Positions 57,067 through 64,000 of a stretch of DNA of 64,000 nt are shown here, piece by piece. The notes under the pieces are model-generated. The model saw only the letters and a program-made list of their open reading frames with translations. It searched no databases and was not told the DNA's origin. The stretch covers positions 1 to 64,000 of the forward strand of contig QANY01011424.1 in NCBI GenBank assembly GCA_003255025.1. The letters run 5' to 3'. The first letter of the stretch is position 1, and each line of letters starts with the position of its first letter. The position numbers and the translations under genes were made by a program. Source of the DNA: Datisca glomerata (taxonomy: Eukaryota > Streptophyta > Magnoliopsida > Cucurbitales > Datiscaceae).

Positions 57067-60000
57067 GGTGGAAGAAACAACCAACCTAGTCTTGGAAGAC
57101 GAAAATGAATGCCTTCTCTTGATGGCTCAAAATGAAGTCAACATCAATAATGACACTCTGTGGTATCTCGACTCGGGGGCAAGCAACCATATGTGCAGTC
57201 ATGAGTACCTATTCAAAGAGATGCAAGATTGAAGATGGTCATGTGTCATTTGGAGATGCATCAAAGGTGGAGGTCAAAGGCCGATGACGGTTTGTTACTT
57301 ACAAAAGGATGGCTTAATAGGGTCAATCCAAGATGTTTATTACGTACCAGACCTCAAGACCAACATTTTGAGTATGGGGCAACTCACGGAGAAAGGTTAC
57401 TCGATACTTTTAAAAGACCGAGTACTACACTTGAAGGACAAGCAAGGGCGTCCGGTTGCTCTAGTCGAGATGAGAAGAAATCAAATGTACAAACTGAATT
57501 TGAGAAGCGTGCAAGAAAAATATTTACGAGTCAACGTAGAAGACAAGGCGTCGCTGTGGCATCTCCGCTTTGGTCACCTACATCAAGGTGGTCTAAAAGA
57601 GTTAGCAAAGAAGAACATGGTGCACGGGCTGCTGGACATGGACTATGAGGGCAAATTTTGTGAAGAATGTGTGCTTGGCAAGCAAGCGAGAACCTCGTTT
57701 CAAAAGAAGGCAGAATATCGAGCTAAACATACTCTCGAGTTGATTCATACCGACATATGTGGACCAATCGGCCCTGAATCTTTCAGTGGTAAAAGGTACT
57801 TCATTACCTTTATCAATGATTTCTCAAGGAAAACTTGGGTTTATTTTCTGAAAGAAAAATACGAGGCATTCGAGGTGTTTAAAAAGTTTAAAGTGATGGT
57901 GGAGAAGGCAGCTGGTAGACACATCAAAGCCGTACGATCCGATAGAGGTGGCGAGTATACTTCGACAGCTTTCATGGAGTATTGCGATGAGCAAGGCATA
58001 AGGAGATTTCTAACCGCACCATACTCTCCTCAACAAAATGGTGTGGCTGAGAGGAAGAACCAGACTATTCTCGACATGGTTCGATCAATGCTCAAGAGCA
58101 AGAAGATGCCGAAGGAATTCTGGGCAGAAGCCGTGCAATGTTCCATCTATGTACAAAATCGATGTCCACATGTGAAGTTAGATGATTAAACACCACAAGA
58201 GGCATGGAGCGGACAAAAGCCGACAGTTTCTCATCTCAAAGTGTTCGGTAGTGTGGCTTATGCACACGTACCGGATCAACGAAGAATGAAGCTCGAAGAC
58301 AAAAGCAAAAGTTATATTTTTATTGGGTATGATGAGAAGACAAAAGGGGACAAGCTACTCGACCCGATAAGCAAGAAGGTGATGGTGAGTCGTGATGTGC
58401 GAGTAAATGAAGCAAGCGAGTGGGACTGGAACAATTCGACGGAGGTTATCATCGAAGTTGGAGAATCATCAGTCATTGCACCAGCAAGTATACCAACAAA
58501 CTCTGAAACTACCGATGATGAAGATGAACCACAAAAACCAAAAATGAAAAGCTTGCAAGATTTGTATGATGTGACAAATGAGGTACACCTTGTATGTCTT
58601 TTGGCAGATGCTGAAAATATCAGCTTTGAAGAGGCGGTGCGAGACAAGAAGTGGCAAACTGCCATGAACGAGGAGATTAAGGCGATTGACCGCAACAACA
58701 CATGGGAGCTAGCAGAATTGCCGAAAGGCAGTCAGCCTATTGGTGTGAAGTGAGTGTTCAAAAAAAAGATGAATGCTCAAGGTGAGATAGAACGGTACAA
58801 GGCGAGACTTGTTGCGAAGGGATACAAGCAAAAGATAGGAATCGACTATGACGAGGTGTTTGCTCCTGTTGCAAGAATGGAGACAATCCGATTACTCTTT
58901 TCATAAGCTGCTCAATTCGAATGGCCAATATTTCAAATGGATGTCAAGTCGGCATTCTTGAATGGTGTGCTCAAAGAAGATGTCTACATCGAACAACCAC
59001 CCGGGTTCATGAAAATCGGAGAAGAGAAGAAGGTGCTAAAATTGAAGAAGGCGCTTTACGGGTTGAAGCAAGCACCGCGGGCATGGAATACACGTATCGA
59101 TACATATTTCAAGGAGAACGGGTTCAAGCAATGTCCCTACGAGCATGCCCTTTATGCAAAGAAGAATGGAGGTAACGTGTTATTTGTTGCTCTTTATGTT
59201 GATGACCTCATTTTTATGGGAAACAATGATGAGATGATAGAAGAGTTTAAGGGTACAATGAAACGGGAATTTGAGATGACAGATTTGGGCTTGATGAAGT
59301 TTTTCCTTGGTTTGGACGTTAGACAAGTAGATACGGGTATTTTTGTATCACAGGAGACATATGCAAAAGAGATTTTGAAGAAGTACAAGATGGCAAATTG
59401 TAACTCGGTATCAACACCAATGGAACCAGGTGCAAAACTCTCGAAGTTCGATGGAGGAGAACGTGTCGATGCGAGTAGATATCGGAGTTTGGTAGGAAGC
59501 CTTCGCTATCTCACATGCACAAGGCCGGATCTTTCATTAAGTGTCGGTATTATAAGTCGGTTCATGGAGGAGCCGGTTTATTCACATTGGAAGGCGGTGA
59601 AGCGAATCCTACGGTTTATCCAAGGAACGGTGTCACTTGGGTTGTTCCACTCGAAAGCAGAAGATTACAAGTTGGTTGGCTACTCCGACAGTGATTGGTG
59701 CGGAGACATAGACGATCGGAAAATACATCGGGATATGTGTTCTTTATGGGTGATACTGCATTTACTTGGCTTTCAAAGAAGCAACCGATCGTGACGCTCT
59801 CGTCGTGTGAAGCTGAATATGTCGCAGCATCTTGGTGTGTATGTCATGCGATATAGCTTAGAAATTTGTTGAGCAAGATGGAGCTAAAGCAACTAGCTGC
59901 AACTGTGATTCAAGTTGACAACAAATCAGCAATTGAGTTGGCAAAGAATCCAGTGAACCATGAAAGAAGCAAATACATTGACGTTCGTTTTCACTTTATC

Positions 60001-60147
60001 CGAGATCATGTGAAGGAAGGAATTGTGGAATTGGTGCATGTGGCAAGTCAGGATCAAGTTGCGGATATCTTCACAAAACCGCTACCGAAAGTACTTCTCG
60101 ACAAATGCAAGAAAATGATTGGCATAACGGATGGTAGAATCATTTAA
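57067..60147 (+). pseudogene. Copia pol, all domains present, several disabling changes
   Basis: Protease: LDSGASNH at 57,167-57,190. Two compensating shifts occur near 57,229 and 57,284. Gag-pre-integrase and the integrase zinc region (HLRFGHLHQGG, CEECVLGKQ) lie at 57,560-57,690. The integrase core at 57,745-58,080 has HTDICGP, SDRGGEY and NGVAERKNQ. RT at 58,620-59,310 has MDVKSAFLNG, YGLKQAPRAWN and an intact YVDD (59,195-59,206). RNase H from 59,690 has YSDSDWCGD, then after a deletion near 59,720 SSCEAEYVAAS and DIFTKPLP. Stops: TAA 58,187, TGA 58,751, TAA 58,904 and TAG 59,854. It must be inactive, but few changes separate it from an open frame. Confidence 0.92.
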
Positions 60148-60153
60148 GTTTAT

Positions 60154-60163
60154 AGGAGAGTTT
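60154..60163 (+). other. Polypurine tract
   Basis: AGGAGAGTTT directly before the 3' LTR. It is short and followed by three T, but placed correctly. Confidence 0.55.
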
Positions 60164-60400
60164 TGTTGAATAAACATTAAATATTATTTTTTAGTGGTTT
60201 TTTTAATTTAGAAGTTACAATTTAGAAGTTAGTGGAAACATAAAAGGTTAAGAGTCTTTGTAGATGAAAAGTCAAGGGGTGATAGATTTAATTGCTTTTC
60301 AGTTTTTTTGGCAAGAGTAGAGTTTATATAAAGGTCTTGTTGATTTCATTTGAAAATATAATTTAGAGAAATATAAAAGTTAAATATTTTTTAGTTTCGA
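60164..60400 (+). mobile_element. 3' LTR of the 55.8-60.4 kb copia element
   Basis: It starts TGTTGAATAAACATT. Relative to the 5' LTR it has a short duplication of 'aatttagaagtta' and lacks 'tttgtaatgaaagg'. The end is changed from ACA to CGA. Confidence 0.85.
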
Positions 60401-60534
60401 AAGGCAACCATCTGTTTTGAATTGCTATATTTTATTGTTGTGAAAATTTGTCTATGCTCAATCATATTGAAGAATGATGTCATTTTGTGCAAGGGAAGGA
60501 TAAAAAAACTAGAGTATTGATGAGAATCAACGAC

Positions 60535-60843
60535 TGTTAGAATGCACGTTGGTTAGTTTGATGACATGTCATAACTGCATGAAAGCCATGCAGTTATCAG
60601 TTAACTAAGTTAGTTAATTTTGTTTAGAGGGCTTCATTTATGTAACTCAATATTATATATATATATAACTCGCCTTGAAGTTGATGAATGATTGCAAGGC
60701 TGGCAACAAGCAGACTCGCTTATATATATATAATCATTTGAACTTGAATTGAGTAATGACAATATGATTTCCTTCTTCAATTAACTCGAAACCTCTTCTT
60801 CATCTTCTTCCCTTTCTTCCTCTGTTCTACCATGTTTTCTTTA
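60535..60843 (+). mobile_element. 5' LTR of the copia remnant
   Basis: It starts TGTTAGAATGCACG. The 3' end before the PBS is a pyrimidine-rich zone (60,770-60,842) without a clear CA, so the end is approximate. Two (TA)n runs (60,652-60,666 and 60,721-60,731) lie inside. Confidence 0.65.
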
Positions 60844-60856
60844 TTGGTATCAGAGC
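60844..60856 (+). other. Primer-binding site, tRNA-iMet type, perfect
   Basis: TTGGTATCAGAGC, the unchanged copia primer-binding site. Confidence 0.9.
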
Positions 60857-60880
60857 TATCGGGTTTCAAGATTAACAGCT

Positions 60881-62880
60881 ATGGCAGGAAGGTCAAATGT
60901 ATGTTGTGATGGAAATTCTGCAAATACATGTTCTGAAATTTCATTCTAAAAAACCTTGAATTCAGCACTGAACTCATCTCTGCTGATTATACTTGACAGA
61001 GACAACTTTATATGTGGAAATCTTTACCCGCTGTAATTGGACATGGGTTGGATGAATTCTTATTTGGAACTTCTGAGAAACCACAGCAGAAACTAACTGA
61101 TGGAAGAAAGAATCTGAATTATGTGAATTGGATAAGAAATTATCAGCTTCTCTTAAGATGGTTAAGGTCCTCTATGATCGAGCGTGTTCTTGGTACAATT
61201 CTACAATACACTCACTCTAAAGAATTATGGCAAGTTGTTCGTGGTACAGTTCTCGGTACAGTTTGAATTTGATATCTCGGGCTGGAGATTTATCAATTGA
61301 GGAGATTCAAGGACTTTTAATGAATCATGAGTGCAGAATTGAGAGACTAAATGCTAGTATTGAGTTGAATGTTAAACATTCAATGTTTGCAAGCTATGCT
61401 GCAGTGTGATAGGAAAAAGAAATGACAGTAATTGACACATGATGGATCACAAAATGGCAATAAAATAGGAAGGGGCTTTTCTCCACTTCAAGGGTTTCGT
61501 GGAGGTTCAAATCCTGATAGAATAGGGAGAGGAGAAAAAACAACAGACTTATGTGTCAAGTGTGTGGCAGGAGTGGTCATGGAGCACGTACTTGCTACTA
61601 TAGGTATGATAGAAGCTATCGGTACAAGGTTCATCTTCACAGGCTCAAAACATCAACTTTCTTCCTACTGTTATGGTTGCCTCATATGATGCAGTGAGTG
61701 ATCCATCATGGTATATGGATAGCGCAGTAACCAATCATATTGCAACTGATTTGAACAATCTCCATCTTGCTCAAGACTATGATGGCAAGTGAAAATTGAT
61801 GGTTGGTGATGGTAAGGTTTTACACATAACACATAGGCTCTTCTTTTCTCTCAATTCCTAAAAGCTCCATAATTCTCAAGCTAAACTATATGCTTAGAGT
61901 CCCTCAAATGAATAAAAATATTATTAGCATATCTCAATTGACTAGGGATAATTTTATTTTATTGAGTTTCATGCTAACTTTTACCTTGTTAAGAATGAAG
62001 CCACGAAATAGATTCTTCTCAGAGGTAGACTTAAGAAATGGCTTTTATGAGCTAGTGGTGCCAGGGAAAAGAGAATTGTTGCCTTGACATGTCAACAACT
62101 CACAGATGATACCTCATGTGTTAAGTCGTTCATGTGCTAATTTTCAATTTACTCAAATATCTCTCAAGCAGCAGAAACTCTTACACCACCAAATCAGTTT
62201 AGCAGCACTTCCCAAGTCTTCATTGAGCAAAGATTGAGTCCGGTATGAATCTCTCTTCTCAAAAAATAGCTTTACCTGATCATGATAGTTCTTCTTTTGA
62301 CAGTTTATGTCATTCTAATACAGTTCCTCTCTTACATGTACATTTTCTGTCATCTAGTTCTACATTATCTAATACTTCTTTGCATACAATACTACCTACA
62401 CATCCCACGGTTACACGCTTAAAAACTGGCTCATTAAACCTAAAATGTTTCTCACCTCTAAGCATAAAAACTATATGTGTAGCACCTCAATCAGAATCAA
62501 CATCAGTTAAACATGCCTTGTCCAATGCAAATTGGAGTCACGCCATGGATTTAAATATTTCAGGCCCTAACCAAATACAACACACTTTGGATTTAATGCC
62601 CAATTCTCCTTTTGTGAACCTAGTAGGTAATAAATTGCTAAATAGGTTAAAGTATAATGCAGATGGAAGCATCCAAAGGTATAAAACAAGGTTGGTTGCC
62701 GAGGGTTTTCACCAAACTCTTGGCCTTGATTATCCTGAAACATTCAACCCAATCATTAAACTAACCACAACCAGAATTTTGCCCACCTTGGGAGTGTCTT
62801 TTGGGTAGGAAGTACACCATTTGGATGTCAACAATGCATTTCTGAACGGGTCCTTTGAAGAGTCGGTGTTTATGGAATAA
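60881..62880 (+). pseudogene. Decayed copia gag-pol with integrase deleted
   Basis: The ATG at 60,881 starts MAGRSNVCCDGN but meets a stop after 22 codons. Gag is clearer in another frame at 61,012-61,266 (LDEFLFGTSEKPQQK, NWIRNYQLLLRWLRSSM, SKELWQVV). One zinc knuckle, CQVCGRSGHGARTC, is readable near 61,555. Protease: DPSWYMDSAVTNHIATDLNN near 61,700, with DSG changed to DSA. A gag-pre-integrase-like piece with VPQMNKNIISISQLT lies at 61,890-61,950. RT begins at 62,600-62,880 with YNADGSIQRYKTRLVAEGFHQ, LDYPETFNPI and LDVNNAFLNG. No integrase core was seen. It is non-functional. Confidence 0.85.
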
Positions 62881-62906
62881 TCAGAAGGTTATGTGAATGA
62901 TGTCTA

Positions 62907-64000
62907 TGTTGGAATCGCGACACGTGCAGCGAATGCGATAAGTTTAAAAATTTCATTGATTGAAAAAGTAATCGCGCCGTCACGATTTTCAAAAATAAAA
63001 GTTTTAACGGTAAATACCTTTTCTCATCGGATCCATTATATATATATATATATATATATATATAAGATTACATTAAATCTAAGACATATATATGTATATA
63101 TATTACATTAAATCTAAGACATATATATATTACATTAAATCTAAGACATATAAATATATGAATTATACTTTTTGTAGTCTATCAAGCGTCATTGCCAACA
63201 ATGAACTGGAGGTTTCACGAACAATGGCCTGTGAGATCCACACGAAGATCTTCCAAACCAATCGTCAAACATACTAAGACGTGTGTGGACATGTAGAATA
63301 TATCAAAGATACTTTTCTATCTCTAGATATGCTCAACACATGAGATCTAGAGATTTGGAGAAAGACTTTTGTTAGACAGAAACTCTGAAAAAGAATTGGA
63401 GTATACACAGAGTCTTTGATTAACTTTTGATCACATTGAATGCTTCATCAATTAATCACACACTTCATTAGGCCGATAGAATAATATTTATCTATATAGT
63501 CTAGGTCAAGGCTCATTAGGTGTTGGCCAATATAATAATATTCATCTATATTTATAGATGTAGTGTGCCATGCAGAGTTGTAGTGCTTCACGATACTACA
63601 ATAATTCATGTCAATCTCTTATTCAAAAATCAGTGATTGACATGTGGCAGTCCAACACGCCACATGACAATTTTCCTAAGTTTATTATTTATTTTAATCA
63701 AAAAAAATTCTAAATATTAGTTAATTTAAAATTAACTTATCTGATCACTCCTATCAATTAACTTATCTGTTAGTTCACAAATAATAGATTTTGTTGATTC
63801 AAATTTGAATTACTATCTCATAGCAATTTAACATTATTTAATTTCATAAATCAAATATGTTGTCTCACTTATCGATTAACACAAAATTTAAGTGAAATAA
63901 TTATTTAATTGTAATTGGAGAAAATTACAATAAATAGTTTAATTAGTTATTTCTTAATTAATTAATTAATCATATATAATTATCTCATTATTATATATTT
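62907..64000 (-). mobile_element. Angela-like LTR running off the window
   Basis: The plus strand begins TGTTGGAATCGCGACACG, the inverted end of the Angela-like LTR family. It continues with family landmarks 'ctcatcggatcc', 'ctcaacacatgagatctag' and 'gtgattgacatgtggca'. It splits the copia RT at 62,906. Its start, and any element body, lie beyond base 64,000, so a TSD cannot be checked. Confidence 0.8.
63036..63145. repeat. (TA)n run and three copies of a short AT-rich unit
   Basis: A (TA)n run at 63,036-63,064 is followed by three copies of 'ttacattaaatctaagaca' separated by variable TA runs, apparently a local expansion within the LTR. Two short open frames here read through TA repeats and are not genes. 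Confidence 0.85.

Larger units (their letters stand above)
55850..60400 (+). mobile_element. Ty1-copia element, full layout but inactive
   Basis: Both LTRs, PBS, gag, protease, integrase, RT, RNase H and polypurine tract are present in the normal order over about 4.55 kb, typical for a short-LTR copia element. LTRs of 240 and 237 bp differ by roughly 15-20 substitutions and several indels by eye, so the insertion is not recent. No convincing TSD: the flanks are 'tagac' and 'aaggc'. Confidence 0.9.
60535..62906 (+). mobile_element. Ty1-copia remnant without integrase
   Basis: Order: 5' LTR (60,535 to about 60,843), PBS, gag, zinc knuckle, protease, gag-pre-integrase-like piece, RT start. It ends abruptly at 62,906, where an Angela-like LTR begins. 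Integrase is missing between about 62,095 and 62,230. Confidence 0.8.

Noticed and set aside
55845..60405. Target-site duplication for the full copia element
   Set aside because: The flanks 'tagac' and 'aaggc' agree at only three of five bases, and the 3' terminus is mutated, so no TSD is claimed.

Overview
The window looks like nuclear DNA of a flowering plant, most likely a eudicot. It is AT-rich and made almost entirely of plant-type transposable elements: Ty1-copia, Ty3-gypsy, CACTA, hAT-like and MITE-like. I found one ordinary host gene. No rRNA, CRISPR, operon or organelle gene was seen. Family names come from recognising termini, primer-binding sites and protein motifs by eye. No search was run, and boundaries without a target-site duplication (TSD) are approximate.

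Layout, 1-16.3 kb. The window opens inside a large Ogre/Tat-like gypsy LTR (1-1,890). Two related copia-type LTRs in opposite orientation follow (1,949-2,310 and 4,246-4,606), then a probable hAT-like non-autonomous element (5,371-5,951). A well-bounded CACTA element with TSD ATA comes next (7,344-9,928). An Angela/BARE-like copia element on the minus strand (10,157-16,097) has a perfect TSD, CATAT, and has lost gag.

Layout, 16.3-31.5 kb. A GC-rich gypsy-like LTR (about 16,300-17,093) carries a 26-bp minisatellite. The only host gene is an intact single-exon DUF761-type gene on the minus strand (18,813-19,415) with a TATA box. It sits in a region low in recognisable retrotransposons (17-27 kb) that holds MITE-like and CACTA-like elements. 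After 27.5 kb, repeats dominate again. A sequence block (A, 28,722-30,037) recurs as block B (45,847-48,521), where further elements have inserted. A gypsy LTR with PBS and gag start (30,419-31,476) ends at an Angela-like LTR.

Layout, 31.5-64 kb. An Angela-like element (31,485-33,918) has gag joined almost directly to the end of RNase H. An Ogre/Tat-like element on the minus strand (35,781-44,881) has gag, a 138-bp tandem array next to its 3' LTR, a PBS and a truncated 5' LTR. A second gypsy LTR and block B follow. A minus-strand copia element (48,633 to about 54,520) lacks most of RT and is split in RNase H by a 1.86-kb solo LTR. A nearly complete but dead copia element with both LTRs lies at 55,850-60,400. 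A copia remnant without integrase (60,535-62,906) is cut by another Angela-like LTR that runs off the window.

The genes do not form a pathway. Apart from the DUF761 gene, every coding region is a decayed gag or pol. I found no convincing undescribed biological system. The most informative signals are structural: the order of nested insertions, the retroelement-borne tandem array, an inverted LTR pair with matching 5-bp flanks, microsatellite growth in one LTR of a pair, and internally deleted derivatives.
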